A DNA stretch of 64,000 nucleotides from Corynebacterium zhongnanshanii (lineage in GTDB: Bacteria > Actinomycetota > Actinomycetes > Mycobacteriales > Mycobacteriaceae). Made by a program: the position numbers and the translations under genes. The notes below the pieces were generated by a model. The model saw only the letters and a program-made list of their open reading frames with translations. It did not search any database and was not told the origin of the DNA. This document shows positions 51,432 to 60,992 of the stretch, piece after piece. Positions within the stretch are counted from its first letter, which is position 1; the number at the start of each line of letters is the position of its first letter. Location: contig NZ_CP061033.1 of assembly GCF_014490575.1 (NCBI RefSeq), forward strand, positions 992,001 through 1,056,000, read 5' to 3'.

Positions 51432-52034
51432 CTATCCCTCGCTGGAGCCGTGAGTGGTCGTGATGCTGCGATGCAACGTCACCAGATCCTGCCCATCGAG
51501 CTCGGCCAACTCCACAACAACGTCCTCCCCCGAGGCCGTGGGAATGTTCTTACCCACATAGTCCGCGCGGATGGGAAGCTGGCGATGGCCGCGGTCAATG
51601 AGCGTGGCGACCTGCACGATTCCGGCACGGCCCAAGTCCCGGAGCGCATCCAATGCGGCACGGATGGAACGGCCGGAATACAGGACGTCATCCACCAGGA
51701 TGACGGTGGCGCCGTCCACTCCTTCGTGGGGAACATGGGTGGGCTTCAGCGCACGATGGGCGGTGTTGCGCAGATCATCACGGTAGAGGGTGATGTCTAA
51801 CGAGCCGTGGAACACGTCTACCCCAGAAAACGTGCGAATATTCTCTGCCAAACGCGCTGCCAGCGGCACTCCGCCTGACGGAATGCCCAATAACACAACC
51901 CGGGCAGCCTCGTGTGAGTCCAGGGCAGTTTTTTCAATAATTTGGTGCGCGATGCGCGCGACAGTGCGGGAGACATCATCACTGTCCAGAAGGACAACGC
52001 TATGGTCTGCCGCCGCAGAATCTGCCGAGTTCAT
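51432..52034 (-). CDS. pyrR: PyrR pyrimidine operon regulator/uracil phosphoribosyltransferase
   Basis: 200 residues. PyrR binds RNA hairpins in pyr leaders when UMP is high and also has weak uracil phosphoribosyltransferase activity. The PRPP loop [18 protein letters not shown] is intact, and [16 protein letters not shown] matches the family. ATG 52034 has AAAGGAGG five bases upstream. The leader contains a PyrR-binding-type hairpin covering this site (separate entry), suggesting autoregulation by translational repression, as reported for mycobacteria. Confidence 0.95.
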   Translation of the reverse strand: MNSADSAAADHSVVLLDSDDVSRTVARIAHQIIEKTALDSHEAARVVLLGIPSGGVPLAARLAENIRTFSGVDVFHGSLDITLYRDDLRNTAHRALKPTHVPHEGVDGATVILVDDVLYSGRSIRAALDALRDLGRAGIVQVATLIDRGHRQLPIRADYVGKNIPTASGEDVVVELAELDGQDLVTLHRSITTTHGSSEG

Positions 52035-52039
52035 CGTGA

Positions 52040-52075
52040 CCTCCTTTCCCGCCTCTCTGTGCGGTCCGTTAAAGG
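52040..52075 (-). ncRNA. PyrR-binding leader hairpin covering the pyrR ribosome binding site
   Basis: In the pyrR leader (minus strand) CCUUU (52075-52071) can pair with AAAGG (52047-52043), which is part of the ribosome binding site AAAGGAGG (52047-52040). Above a purine-rich internal loop, CCGC (52064-52061) pairs with GCGG (52052-52049) around the loop ACAGAGAG. The loop and stem resemble the PyrR-binding consensus CNGNGAGG known from Bacillus and mycobacteria. Bound PyrR would hide the ribosome binding site. Confidence 0.65.
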
Positions 52076-52100
52076 ATGTCGAAGAATATCAACGCCTTTT

Positions 52101-52106
52101 ACTATA
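52101..52106 (-). promoter_or_regulatory. Candidate -10 element for the pyr operon
   Basis: TATAGT on the minus strand (forward ACTATA) fits the -10 pattern. Transcription would start near 52094, giving a leader of about 60 bases that contains the whole PyrR hairpin. No good -35 is seen. Confidence 0.5.
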
Positions 52107-52136
52107 CAACGGGTGGCGGACATTCAGCGAAGGCAC

Positions 52137-52167
52137 GAAAAAGACCGGCAGCATGGTGCTGCCGGTC
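52137..52167 (-). terminator. Rho-independent terminator after nusB
   Basis: GACCGGCAGCA (52143-52153) and TGCTGCCGGTC (52157-52167) form a perfect 11-bp stem with a 3-base loop; on the minus strand it is followed by TTTTTC. It lies 32 bases after the nusB stop and isolates the aro-efp-nusB transcript from the pyr operon. This is the clearest intrinsic terminator in the window. Confidence 0.9.
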
Positions 52168-52198
52168 ATTTCTTTGGTGAGGCGCCTAGCCTGCGCCT

Positions 52199-52768
52199 TT
52201 AGGTATCGGACGGATCCTCGGGGACAATAAAGTCCCCTACCTCGGGGTTAAAATCCTCCGCCTGGCCCGTGGGGCCATCGGCCTCACGGGCCGCAACCGC
52301 CGCATCGGCTGCCTTGATATCGATGTCCCGGGCCACGCCGTCCAACACAGCGTTGACATAGCTGGAGGCCTTCACGTGTGAGTAGGCCGCGGCCAGTTGG
52401 ATGCCTTCCTTCACTGCTACATCGCGGGGGACATCCTCACCATGGAACATGAGCTCCCAGGAGGACACACGAAGTACCGCGCGCTCCACCGCCGGTAGAC
52501 GATCCAAGCGCCACTCGGAGGACAAGTGCACGGCAATGGCCTCGTCGATCGCATCCAGATGAACCGCCACGCCCTCGACGATTTTCTGCGTGTATTCCGG
52601 CACGGGGTTCACCCGATTGTCAGGATCCTTGGACAGGGTGATGCGGTCCTCAACGATCTCTACCGGATCGATGTCCCGGAACTCAGCCTCGTACAGGATG
52701 TCCACCGCCCGGCGGCGAGCCTTGGTGCGGCTACCCAGGCGGGAAAACTTGGAATCTTTGTTCGTCAC
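52199..52768 (-). CDS. nusB: NusB transcription antitermination factor
   Basis: Binds boxA RNA with NusE in rRNA antitermination. 189 residues. The basic start SRLGSRTKARRRAVDILYEAEF is followed by the all-helical NusB fold; WRLDRLPAVERAVLRVSSWEL and the second helix group AVKEGIQLAAAYS are typical. The last 35 residues are acidic and variable. Start GTG 52768, 29 bases after efp. Confidence 0.95.
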   Translation of the reverse strand: MTNKDSKFSRLGSRTKARRRAVDILYEAEFRDIDPVEIVEDRITLSKDPDNRVNPVPEYTQKIVEGVAVHLDAIDEAIAVHLSSEWRLDRLPAVERAVLRVSSWELMFHGEDVPRDVAVKEGIQLAAAYSHVKASSYVNAVLDGVARDIDIKAADAAVAAREADGPTGQAEDFNPEVGDFIVPEDPSDT

Positions 52769-52797
52769 AGTGTTTTTAGTTCTAGTTTCTGGACTGA

Positions 52798-53361
52798 TTA
52801 GTTGTTCACGCGCGACAGGTAGGAGCCGTCGCGGGTATCAACCTTGACAACGTTTCCGGTCTCCACGAACAGAGGAACCTGGATCTCAGCACCGGTCTCC
52901 AGGGTTGCTGGCTTCGTACCGGCGTTGGAGCGGTCACCCTGCAGGCCCGGATCGGTGTGCTCCACACGCAGTTCCACGGACACAGGAAGCTCGGCGAACA
53001 AAGGCTCGCCCTCATGGAAGGACACCTGCACGGTGGCGTTCTCCAGCAGGAACTTCGCGCCCTCGCCCATCAAGTGAGGAGCCAGCTCCACCTGCTCGAA
53101 GTCCTTGACATCCATCAGCACGAAGTTGGTGCCGTCATTGTAGAGGTAGGTCATGTCGCGACGGTCAACGGTGGCCGTCTCCACCTTCACACCAGCGTTG
53201 AAGGTCTTGTCGATGATCTTTCCGGACACAACGTCCTTCAGCTTGGTGCGCACGAATGCTGGGCCCTTGCCCGGCTTCACGTGCTGGAACTCGATGATCT
53301 GCTGAAGCTTGTTGTCGATCTTCAGCACCAGACCGTTCTTAAAATCTGCGGTGGTTGCCAC
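52798..53361 (-). CDS. efp: Elongation factor P
   Basis: Helps ribosomes through polyproline stretches. 187 residues, three beta-barrel domains. The tip of domain I reads [12 protein letters not shown], with the lysine that other bacteria modify. No EpmA/EarP-type enzyme is in the window. C-terminal signature [20 protein letters not shown]. Start GTG 53361, with AAGGAG upstream; a -10-like CATAGT lies upstream in the 80-base gap to pepQ. Confidence 0.96.
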   Translation of the reverse strand: MATTADFKNGLVLKIDNKLQQIIEFQHVKPGKGPAFVRTKLKDVVSGKIIDKTFNAGVKVETATVDRRDMTYLYNDGTNFVLMDVKDFEQVELAPHLMGEGAKFLLENATVQVSFHEGEPLFAELPVSVELRVEHTDPGLQGDRSNAGTKPATLETGAEIQVPLFVETGNVVKVDTRDGSYLSRVNN

Positions 53362-53441
53362 GTTGCTAACTCCTTGTCCAGAAAAGATTACTTAAGGGGT
53401 GCCACTACTTGCGGTGTGTCACTATGTTGATAGCCAAGCGC

Positions 53442-54533
53442 TCATTCTATCACGTCGATCACCGTGAGCTCCGTGGGCGAGGCCTGGCAGCTCACCGCTC
53501 CCTCCTCGGTGATGATGTACGTGTTTTCAATGCGCAATCCCGTCTGACCGGGAAGGTAGATCCCGGGCTCCACGGTGATTGTCATGCCCGGCTTTAACAC
53601 GCTGTCCTCCGGCACACCGGAAGCTGCCCGCGGAGCCTCGTGGACGTCGAGTCCCACACCGTGCCCCGTGGAGTGCACGAAGAAATCTCCATAGCCGGCC
53701 TCCTCAATGACCGCACGGCAGGCGCGATCCACATCGCGCAGTGCCACGCCGGGAGCAAGTGCTTCCTCCCCGGCCTTCTGCGAACGGTAGACAATGTCGT
53801 AGAGTTCGGCAGCGAGATCGTTCGGCTGGCCCACGCATACCGTTCGGGTTTGATCCGACGCATAGCCGTTGAGATACACACCGAAATCAACCGTGACCAG
53901 CCCCGGAACGATCACGTCCTGGCTCACACCCGCGTGAGGCTTCGCCCCGTTGATACCGCTGGCGAGGATAGTGTCAAAGCTCAAGGCATCGGCGCCGGCC
54001 AGGCGCAGGCGGTGTTCCAAATCCGCGGCGGCGTCGATCTCCCTCATTTCAGCCTGGATCCCACCGTCGGCGAGGAACTCCTGCCACACCGTATCGGCCA
54101 AGCGGCCCGCCTCCAGCAGGGCCTGCACCTCGGCCTCGTCCTTGATGAGCCGCTCGTCCTCCACCGCATTGGTGAGGACAGAAAGGCTGGACATGTCCCC
54201 AATGCGCGCGGCCTGGCCGACCGTCAACCCCGGCTCGACCGCGAACTTGTCTCCCGCGCCAATGACCTCGCCGAACGCGTCGGAGACGATCCTGATGTCC
54301 ACGTCCTCGGGCTCGCCGGTCTGAAGCTTTATCTGCGTGCTGTAGCGCCCATCGGTGGCGATGATTGCCGACGCGTCGGCGCGCAGCAACAGCACCGCAT
54401 GTGAGCCGGAGAACCCCGTGAGGTAGCGGATATTCTTTAAATCAGTGACCAACAACGCGCCATGCCCCGCATCGGAGATGCGCTGAGCGACACGCTGACG
54501 GCGAGAAGCAAAATCAATGGTGTGAGATGTCAC
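53442..54533 (-). CDS. pepQ: Xaa-Pro aminopeptidase (M24B)
   Basis: Metallopeptidase removing residues before proline. 363 residues: creatinase-like N-terminal domain (about 1-135) and pita-bread catalytic domain. Metal ligands are in VDFGVYLNGYASDQTRT (two Asp), HSTGHGVGLDVHEAP (His) and TVEPGIYLPGQTGLRIENT (two Glu). Located between aroQ and efp, a conserved actinobacterial order. Start GTG 54533. Confidence 0.94.
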   Translation of the reverse strand: MTSHTIDFASRRQRVAQRISDAGHGALLVTDLKNIRYLTGFSGSHAVLLLRADASAIIATDGRYSTQIKLQTGEPEDVDIRIVSDAFGEVIGAGDKFAVEPGLTVGQAARIGDMSSLSVLTNAVEDERLIKDEAEVQALLEAGRLADTVWQEFLADGGIQAEMREIDAAADLEHRLRLAGADALSFDTILASGINGAKPHAGVSQDVIVPGLVTVDFGVYLNGYASDQTRTVCVGQPNDLAAELYDIVYRSQKAGEEALAPGVALRDVDRACRAVIEEAGYGDFFVHSTGHGVGLDVHEAPRAASGVPEDSVLKPGMTITVEPGIYLPGQTGLRIENTYIITEEGAVSCQASPTELTVIDVIE

Positions 54534-54539
54534 GGTGTG

Positions 54540-54980
54540 TTAGCCCTCCATTTCTGCGAAATACCGCACAGCCGCACTATAACCGTATGTGCCCAATCCC
54601 GCGATCACACCGCGGGCAATATCCGATAGATAACTGTGGTGCCGGAAAGGCTCACGGGCGTGCACATTAGAAATGTGAACCTCCACAAAGCCCAGGCCGT
54701 CCGCAATTTCCGCCAAAGCGTCCCTCAACGCCACTGATGTGTGCGTGAACGCACCCGGGTTGATAACCACCCCTGCCCCGTCATCGGCGGCCTGGTGAAT
54801 GCGCTCCAGCAGCGCGCCCTCGTAATTGGATTGAAAAAACTCCACGTGCACGCCCAGTTCGGAGGCAAGATTTGCCACATCCGCCTCGATGTCTTGAAGC
54901 GTGGTGGAACCATAGACGTCGGGCTGACGTTTGCCAAGCCGGTTGAGGTTGGGCCCATTAATGACGACGATATTAAGCAT
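54540..54980 (-). CDS. aroQ: Type II 3-dehydroquinate dehydratase
   Basis: Third step of the shikimate pathway. 146 residues, the usual dodecameric type II enzyme. Active-site Arg18 and Tyr23 are in [12 protein letters not shown]; substrate sites [15 protein letters not shown] and [17 protein letters not shown] are intact. ATG 54980, 52 bases after aroB in the same direction. Confidence 0.96.
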   Translation of the reverse strand: MLNIVVINGPNLNRLGKRQPDVYGSTTLQDIEADVANLASELGVHVEFFQSNYEGALLERIHQAADDGAGVVINPGAFTHTSVALRDALAEIADGLGFVEVHISNVHAREPFRHHSYLSDIARGVIAGLGTYGYSAAVRYFAEMEG

Positions 54981-55032
54981 GTGCGACCTTTTCCTTGATA
55001 AACATGAGCTCTGCGACGATGAGCTGGTGCGA

Positions 55033-56118
55033 TTAACCCTGTGTCCGTGAATATGCCTGCTGAAGCAATTCCTCTGACGGGCCCTCCAGCCGCGTTGGGT
55101 TTCCCACGGCCTCTAGAACAACGAAGCGGATTTTCCCGCCCTTGTTTTTCTTATCCCGTCCCATCGCGGTCATGAGGGTCTCCAGGCTTGCAGCGCCATA
55201 GGACGTGGGCAGGCCCACGGACTCCAAAATGCTGCGATGCCGCTGCACATCCTCGGCGCTCAACAGACCCGCCGCCTGCGCCAACTCTGCCTCAAAAACC
55301 ATGCCGACGGCCACCGCGTGCCCGTGGCGCCACCGGTAATTCTCGTGGTGTTCCACGGCGTGTCCGTAGGTGTGTCCGTAGTTCAGAATCTCGCGGAGGC
55401 TGGACTCCTTCAGATCCTGAGCAACGACGTTCGCCTTCACCGTGATGGCTCTGCTGATGAGCTCGGGAAGGCTACCCCGAGGGTCAAGCGCCGCGGCTGG
55501 ATCCTGCTCGTAGATGTCCAGAATCTCTGTATCGGCAATGAACCCTGCCTTGATGATCTCCGCGCTACCCGCCACGATCTCCTCGGCCGGCAGGGTGTCC
55601 AGCACCTCCAGATCGATAATCACGGCGGTGGGTTCATGGAAACTTCCTACAAGATTCTTGCCGGCCTCGGTATTAATTCCCGTCTTGCCACCCACAGCGG
55701 CGTCTACCATCGCCAGCAATGTGGTGGGGTACTGCACAACCTTGATTCCGCGCATCCACGTTGCCGCGATGAACCCGGCCAGGTCCGTCGCCGCGCCGCC
55801 ACCAATGCCCACGATGGCATCCGCTCGTCCCAGCCCGGCCTCCGCGCACGCGTCCCAGCATCGCGCGGCGCTATCGATGGTTTTGCCGTCTTCGGCGTCC
55901 TCAATCTGGAAGCAGGTGACGTCCTTTCCCGTCGACGCCAACGCTTCCGCAACCGCCACAGCGCGCGTCTGCAATGCCGGCTGATGGATGATGAGCACCC
56001 GACCGGAGTTCGGCAGCGCCTCAGCAATGCTCTGCGCGGCCCACTGGGATCCACGGCTGATGAGGACGTCATACGGAGAAGCGGAGGCTACGTGAATGCT
56101 CGAGTGGTCCTGTGACAT
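55033..56118 (-). CDS. aroB: 3-dehydroquinate synthase
   Basis: Second step of the shikimate pathway. 361 residues, NAD- and metal-dependent. [20 protein letters not shown] and [20 protein letters not shown] are the nucleotide and substrate sites; the metal ligands Glu and His lie in the [17 protein letters not shown] region. ATG 56118, 8 bases after aroK. Confidence 0.96.
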   Translation of the reverse strand: MSQDHSSIHVASASPYDVLISRGSQWAAQSIAEALPNSGRVLIIHQPALQTRAVAVAEALASTGKDVTCFQIEDAEDGKTIDSAARCWDACAEAGLGRADAIVGIGGGAATDLAGFIAATWMRGIKVVQYPTTLLAMVDAAVGGKTGINTEAGKNLVGSFHEPTAVIIDLEVLDTLPAEEIVAGSAEIIKAGFIADTEILDIYEQDPAAALDPRGSLPELISRAITVKANVVAQDLKESSLREILNYGHTYGHAVEHHENYRWRHGHAVAVGMVFEAELAQAAGLLSAEDVQRHRSILESVGLPTSYGAASLETLMTAMGRDKKNKGGKIRFVVLEAVGNPTRLEGPSEELLQQAYSRTQG

Positions 56119-56126
56119 GGTTGGTC

Positions 56127-56633
56127 CTATTCTTCGATTTGATTCAGTATGTCGGTGACAACGCGGCGGGGATCCTTCGCATCACACCGCACGGTATAGG
56201 TGGCAACTTCCTGGTAGAGGCTGCGCCGGGTGTCGTAGAGATGTTGGTATTTTTCCCGAGGGTTTGGCACGTCCAGCAGCGGGCGGGTTTTCGTGCGCGA
56301 GGTGCGTCGCACGCCTTCGTCAACGGAGATGTCCAAGAACACCACGGAATGGTCCTTCAGCAGCTCACGGGTGGACTTGGTGACGACCGCTCCCCCGCCC
56401 AAGGACAGGATTCCGTTTTTCTTTAATGCCTCGGCGATCACGTCCGCCTCCACGGTACGGAAGTCCTTCTCCCCCAGAGTGGAGAAGATCTCGCCGCAGG
56501 ATCGGCCGTCATAGACCTGTTCGATCAACTGATCGCTATCGTTTAGCGGGAGGTTCAGGGCATGAGACAAACGCCGTCCGATGGTGGACTTGCCGCTGCC
56601 GGGAAGCCCGACCAGAACAATGCGGGGCGCCAT
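56127..56633 (-). CDS. aroK: Shikimate kinase
   Basis: Phosphorylates shikimate. 168 residues. Walker [17 protein letters not shown] at residues 6-21; DSDQLIEQ holds the shikimate-binding Asp, and [17 protein letters not shown] is conserved. Its ATG overlaps the aroC stop (TAATG), so the two are translationally coupled. Confidence 0.96.
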   Translation of the reverse strand: MAPRIVLVGLPGSGKSTIGRRLSHALNLPLNDSDQLIEQVYDGRSCGEIFSTLGEKDFRTVEADVIAEALKKNGILSLGGGAVVTKSTRELLKDHSVVFLDISVDEGVRRTSRTKTRPLLDVPNPREKYQHLYDTRRSLYQEVATYTVRCDAKDPRRVVTDILNQIEE

Positions 56634-57865
56634 TAGGACGATCCTGGTTCTGCGTCATCCCAGTTCAGGCGCTCGGCCACGTAGTCCTGGTAGGCCTTGT
56701 AGTTCCGCTTCGTCTCCTCGATGGAGTCCCCACCGAACTTCTCCAGCACCGCGCGGGCCAGAACCAACGCCACCATGGTTTCGGCCACCACGCCGGCGGC
56801 GGGAACGGCGCACACATCGGAGCGCTGGTGAATACCCGTAGCCGCTTCACCGGTGGTCATGTCGATGGTCTTCAGGGCGCGTGGCACTGTAGAGATCGGC
56901 TTCATGGCGGCGCGAACAACGAGGGTTTCCCCGTTGGTCATGCCGCCTTCCAGGCCGCCGGCTCGGTTCGTGAAGCGCTCCACGGAACCCGTGTCCTCAT
57001 TGCGGTGCATCTCGTCGTGGGCCTCGGATCCACGGCGGCGTGCCTCCTCGAAGCCATCTCCGATCTCCACTCCCTTGATGGCCTGAATGCTCATGACCGC
57101 TTGGGCGAGCTGTGCATCCAGGCGCTGCTCGCCGGACACATGGGAGCCCAGTCCGATCGGCAGTCCCTGGACGACCACCTCGACGATGCCTCCCAAGGTA
57201 TCGCCGGACTTTTTCGCGGCCTTGATCTGCTCCACCATGGAATCTTCAGCGTCTTGGGTGAATGCGCGCACCGGTGAGGCGTCGATTTTCTCCAGGTCCT
57301 TGAACTCCGGCAGTGGGCCCTCGTAAGGTTCGGAGCGGCCGATGGAGATGACGTGGCTGAGCACCTCTACGCCCAAGACCTCACGCAACACGGCTCGGGC
57401 GAGGGTGCCGGCTGCCACGCGCGCTGCGGTTTCGCGGGCCGAGGAGCGCTCGAGGATCGGACGGGCTTCCTCGTGGTTGTACTTCACCATGCCGGAGAAA
57501 TCCGCATGGCCCGGACGCGGGCGAGTGAGCTGCGCACCACGGCCGCTGGACATCTCCTTCGCGACCTCCTCATCGGAGTAATCCAGTGGGTCCGAGGACA
57601 TGATCGTGGTCCATTTCGGCCACTCCGTGTTGCCGACCATGATGGCCACGGGGCTACCCAGCGTCTTGCCGTGGCGCACGCCGCCGAGGAGCGTGACCTC
57701 GTCGGCCTCAAACTTCATGCGCGCGCCACGGCCATATCCGAGGCGGCGACGGGCGAGCTGTCGGGAAATCTCTTCACGCGTAATCTCCAGACCTGCAGGA
57801 AGATTCTCCACCAGTGATACCAACGCTTGGCCGTGCGATTCGCCGGCAGTTGTCCATCGAAGCAT
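56633..57865 (-). CDS. aroC: Chorismate synthase
   Basis: Last shikimate-pathway step; needs reduced FMN. 410 residues. The three family signatures are seen: [18 protein letters not shown] at the N-terminus, [21 protein letters not shown], and [21 protein letters not shown] near the end. ATG 57865, 12 bases after the prepilin peptidase gene; heads the aroC-K-B-Q run. Confidence 0.97.
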   Translation of the reverse strand: MLRWTTAGESHGQALVSLVENLPAGLEITREEISRQLARRRLGYGRGARMKFEADEVTLLGGVRHGKTLGSPVAIMVGNTEWPKWTTIMSSDPLDYSDEEVAKEMSSGRGAQLTRPRPGHADFSGMVKYNHEEARPILERSSARETAARVAAGTLARAVLREVLGVEVLSHVISIGRSEPYEGPLPEFKDLEKIDASPVRAFTQDAEDSMVEQIKAAKKSGDTLGGIVEVVVQGLPIGLGSHVSGEQRLDAQLAQAVMSIQAIKGVEIGDGFEEARRRGSEAHDEMHRNEDTGSVERFTNRAGGLEGGMTNGETLVVRAAMKPISTVPRALKTIDMTTGEAATGIHQRSDVCAVPAAGVVAETMVALVLARAVLEKFGGDSIEETKRNYKAYQDYVAERLNWDDAEPGSS

Positions 57866-57877
57866 GTGAATATCTTA

Positions 57878-58342
57878 CTACCACCCCATCACAATGGCGC
57901 ACAGTGTCCCCACCGCCATCCCCGGACCGTGCGGAACGCGCGTCTGCTCGTGCGGACGCGACCGGCGGGCTCTGCCCAGCGCGATCCACGCCAGTGTCAC
58001 CAGCCCGGCGATCCCCATGGCGACGAGAAGCCCCCACGGCTTGTGCATCACTGCCAACGTCCCCAGCGACACAGCGAATTTGGAATCTCCTGCGGCGACC
58101 ATGCGCGTGCTCGACAGCGCGTTCATGAGGATGGGGAACACACCCCACACCACCCCTCCCCACAGATGGGAGAGCGATAACACCGGATACCACGGCGCGA
58201 CGCACCCCAGCAGCACCAGCGCGCCGAGCAGTAGCACCAGTGCATTCGGCAGCCTCATCGTGGCCGCGTCCACGATCGCAGCGGCAACGACCAGCCCACT
58301 AATCAGCGCTGCGATCCCCACACTCAGCACATCACCATGCAC
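57878..58342 (-). CDS. Short A24-family prepilin peptidase (TadV/CpaA-like)
   Basis: 154 residues, mostly membrane-spanning. The two aspartates of type IV prepilin peptidases are seen: Asp25 in AAIVDAATMRLPN and Asp86 in AAGDSKF. The N-terminal methylase domain of the long form is missing, as in TadV/CpaA enzymes that process Flp pilins. No pilin or tad gene is nearby; it sits between aroE and aroC. Start GTG 58342, preceded by GGGAG that is the end of a run of nine G. Confidence 0.82.
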   Translation of the reverse strand: MHGDVLSVGIAALISGLVVAAAIVDAATMRLPNALVLLLGALVLLGCVAPWYPVLSLSHLWGGVVWGVFPILMNALSSTRMVAAGDSKFAVSLGTLAVMHKPWGLLVAMGIAGLVTLAWIALGRARRSRPHEQTRVPHGPGMAVGTLCAIVMGW

Positions 58343-58349
58343 GCCTTCT

Positions 58350-58358
58350 CCCCCCCCC
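58350..58358 (-). repeat. Run of nine C (G on the minus strand) before the prepilin peptidase gene
   Basis: Nine consecutive C at 58350-58358 fill much of the 22-base gap between the aroE stop and the prepilin peptidase GTG. On the coding strand this is G9 followed by AG, making the ribosome binding site GGGAG. Such tracts can change length by replication slippage, but here the change would lie upstream of the site. Confidence 0.85.
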
Positions 58359-58364
58359 GAAAAT

Positions 58365-59270
58365 CTACGGCGCTACAGTTCGCAGCATCAGCCCTTGCGG
58401 AGGATACTGACCCGTGAAATAGCGGAACTGCTCCTCAGCTTGTCCCGCCAGCATACGCAAACCATCGGCGTGAGGAATGCCCGCGCGCTGCGCTGCGGCA
58501 ATCAGGGCCGGTGGGTAGGGATCATAAATCACGTCCACCACTGAGCGTGCGCGCACCAACAGGTCCGTGTACGGTTCGACCGCCGCCGACGGAATGGTGT
58601 TGATGACCACGCTAGCCTCAGCGCACCGCTCGGCAACCTGATCGGCATCGAAGGTCAACCACTCGAACTCCATGCCGTAGCTGGTCACCAGATCGCGGAC
58701 CTGCAGCGCGCGCTCTGACCGGGCTAGCACCGTCACCCGGCTCACCCCGAGCTCCCCGAGGGCCGCGATGGCGGGCCGTGCCGTTCCCCCGTTTCCGACG
58801 ACCACCGCGTGGGTTCCGGCGTAGTCAATTCCCTCAGCCGCACAGTGCTCCAGGCAGCGCTGCACTCCAACCACGTCGGTGTTATCCGCTAACCACGTGC
58901 CGTCGGGCTGCGGCACCAGGGTGTTCGCGCTGCCAATGCGCGTGGCACGCTCGGTCACCTTATCCGCAAGCTCCAGAGCTGCAGACTTCCCCGGCATCGT
59001 GACGGAGAACCCGGCCACGGACGCCCCACTGTCCGTCAGCAGGCGAGACACCTCATCGCGCTCTCCGGCCTCCACGCGCACGTAGAGAAAGTCCTCAATG
59101 CCCGCCGCTGCGGCCGCCGTGTTGTGCAACACCGGCGACTTCGAATGCTCGATGGGGCGCCCCAACACCGCACACAGTCGGTCCGGGAATGTCTCCGCGA
59201 GCGTCAGAAACTCCTCGATGGATAGGAATGTGCCGGGCTCTGCCCCGCGCACGCCGTCAGCTGCGGACAT
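58365..59270 (-). CDS. aroE: Shikimate dehydrogenase
   Basis: NADPH-dependent reduction of dehydroshikimate. 301 residues. Substrate site GRPIEHSKSPVLHNTA near residue 40, the catalytic Lys-Asp pair in MPGKSAALELAD and LADNTDVVG, and NADP site VVGNGGTARPAIAALG. About 17 extra residues precede the usual start; ATG 59270 is the best available. 18 bases after mltG. Confidence 0.93.
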   Translation of the reverse strand: MSAADGVRGAEPGTFLSIEEFLTLAETFPDRLCAVLGRPIEHSKSPVLHNTAAAAAGIEDFLYVRVEAGERDEVSRLLTDSGASVAGFSVTMPGKSAALELADKVTERATRIGSANTLVPQPDGTWLADNTDVVGVQRCLEHCAAEGIDYAGTHAVVVGNGGTARPAIAALGELGVSRVTVLARSERALQVRDLVTSYGMEFEWLTFDADQVAERCAEASVVINTIPSAAVEPYTDLLVRARSVVDVIYDPYPPALIAAAQRAGIPHADGLRMLAGQAEEQFRYFTGQYPPQGLMLRTVAP

Positions 59271-59288
59271 ACTCTTCTCGGTACCTTC

Positions 59289-60443
59289 CTAGCGGTTGGA
59301 GTCCAGCACACCATTGCGGATGGACTCCGCCGTGGCGTTTTGGTGATCATCGAACTCGCGGTTAAACACTGTGGTGCCGTTCTTGTCGATCGTCACGAAG
59401 TACAACCAGTCACCCTCGGCGGGATTCTCGATGGCGTGCAGTGCCTGAATGCCTGGGGACGCGATCGGGGTATCCGGCAGTCCCTTCTTCGCATAGGTGT
59501 TCCACGGGGTTTCCCGCTGACGATCGGCGGTGGTGGTCGCCACCTCCTGGGCGTCCAGTCCGTAGTTAACCGTGGAGTCGAACTCCAGCTTCATGTCTTC
59601 GTTGAGACGGTTCAGGATCACGCGGGCCACCTTGTCGAAGTCGCCCTCCGGCGCCTCGCGCTCCACCAGGGAGGCGGCGGTCAGCATCTCGTAGGGCTTC
59701 AGACCCACGGTTGCTGCGGCCTGCTGGATGCCCGTCTTCTCAATGTTCTCCGCGGAGACCTTCAAAATAGAGGTCATGATGGACTTCGCATCCGAGGTAG
59801 GGTCGAACAGGTGGATACCGGGAACGATGAGGCCCTCGATGCGTCGTGGATCATTGTCATGAGCGCTGACGGCCTGCACGGCCCAGCTCGGCACGCCCAG
59901 ATCCTCAGGGCTGGTGGAGGTCACGGCCTCACGCAGTTCATCTGGGCTGATGCACGTGTGCTCGTCCTGGCATGTCTGCTCAGAAATGAGCGAGTAGATG
60001 CCCTTGCGTGTCTCACCGTTGACTACCGTGACGTCGTCGAGGGTGAGGCCGTTCGGGATGTCGACAACGCCCCGACGCCGCGTCTCATCCCCCAGGGCCG
60101 CGAGTGCAGAGGAAGCGCTCATTTCTTCCTGCATGGCGTAGTAGCCCGCCTGAAGGTTTGGCTGATCCTTGTCGGCTGCATTCATGAGAGCACGCCGGGA
60201 GCCCACCACCTTCTTGTCCACCAAGTCAGAGGCGATGGAGGAAATAGAATCACCGGGTTCCACGCGCACCATGACGGTCGTTCCATTGCCCGATCCCTCA
60301 AAGTCTCGGTTGCCGACAACGTTGCGCTTGTAATACACAAAGCCAGAACAGACGACCAGCAAAATAACCAAAGCGATGGCCAGTGCAGCGGCATGCTGAC
60401 GGCGTCGGCGATACTTTGGCTTCACGGAGCTAGTAGGGCTCAT
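59289..60443 (-). CDS. mltG: MltG endolytic murein transglycosylase
   Basis: Cleaves nascent peptidoglycan strands and ends their growth. 384 residues: a short basic cytoplasmic tail, one membrane helix (about residues 18-38, AAALAIALVILLVVCSGFVY), a LysM-like VRVEPGDSISSIASDLVDKK region, then the YceG catalytic domain with the Glu in AASLVEREAPEGDFDKVARV and the conserved LDSTVNYGL-like FDSTVNYGLD and TPIASPGIQALHA. ATG 60443. Confidence 0.94.
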   Translation of the reverse strand: MSPTSSVKPKYRRRRQHAAALAIALVILLVVCSGFVYYKRNVVGNRDFEGSGNGTTVMVRVEPGDSISSIASDLVDKKVVGSRRALMNAADKDQPNLQAGYYAMQEEMSASSALAALGDETRRRGVVDIPNGLTLDDVTVVNGETRKGIYSLISEQTCQDEHTCISPDELREAVTSTSPEDLGVPSWAVQAVSAHDNDPRRIEGLIVPGIHLFDPTSDAKSIMTSILKVSAENIEKTGIQQAAATVGLKPYEMLTAASLVEREAPEGDFDKVARVILNRLNEDMKLEFDSTVNYGLDAQEVATTTADRQRETPWNTYAKKGLPDTPIASPGIQALHAIENPAEGDWLYFVTIDKNGTTVFNREFDDHQNATAESIRNGVLDSNR

Positions 60444-60510
60444 GAGGTGGCAATGCCTTTCGTGTAAAACTCGTGAGAAACGTCAAGTACTTCCTATTGT
60501 TGCACGTTCG

Positions 60511-60990
60511 TTATAATTCCTCGTTCATAACCCGCCGACGTGCGTCCAACCACCCCTGAAGAATGTGCACCGCAGCGGCCTGATCAATACGCGAACGCCC
60601 CTTCTTGGCGCTCACACCGGAGGCCTGCATGGCCTGGGTGGCGGCCATCGTGGACATGCGCTCATCCACCATCCGCACGGGAATGTCACCGATAACCTGG
60701 CTAAGGTCCCGCGCGAATTCCTCAGCGGCAAGGGTGCTGCTGGTGTGATTGCCGCGCAGGGCAACCGGCAGGCCCACGATCACCTCCACCACGAAGTTCT
60801 CCTCCACGAGGGCAGCCACGCGCTGCACATCGGAAGAGTCGATGGAGGCCTTCACCGTCTCCAACGGCGAGGCCAAGATGCAGTCCGGATCGCTCAGCGC
60901 CACGCCGATGCGCACGCTTCCCACATCTAAGCCCAGGCGTCGGCCACGGCCAGGGTCGGTCTCCCGCGAGGGGCGTTGTGTCTCCGCCAT
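60511..60990 (-). CDS. ruvX: RuvX/YqgF Holliday-junction resolvase-like nuclease
   Basis: 159 residues of the YqgF family, thought to resolve recombination intermediates or process pre-16S rRNA. RNase H fold with the first Asp in LGLDVGSVRIGVALSD, Glu in VGLPVALRG-containing core and MVDERMSTMAATQAM near the C-terminus. ATG 60990; two bases after alaS. The 67 bases to mltG show no clear signal. Confidence 0.93.
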   Translation of the reverse strand: MAETQRPSRETDPGRGRRLGLDVGSVRIGVALSDPDCILASPLETVKASIDSSDVQRVAALVEENFVVEVIVGLPVALRGNHTSSTLAAEEFARDLSQVIGDIPVRMVDERMSTMAATQAMQASGVSAKKGRSRIDQAAAVHILQGWLDARRRVMNEEL

Positions 60991-60992
60991 CG

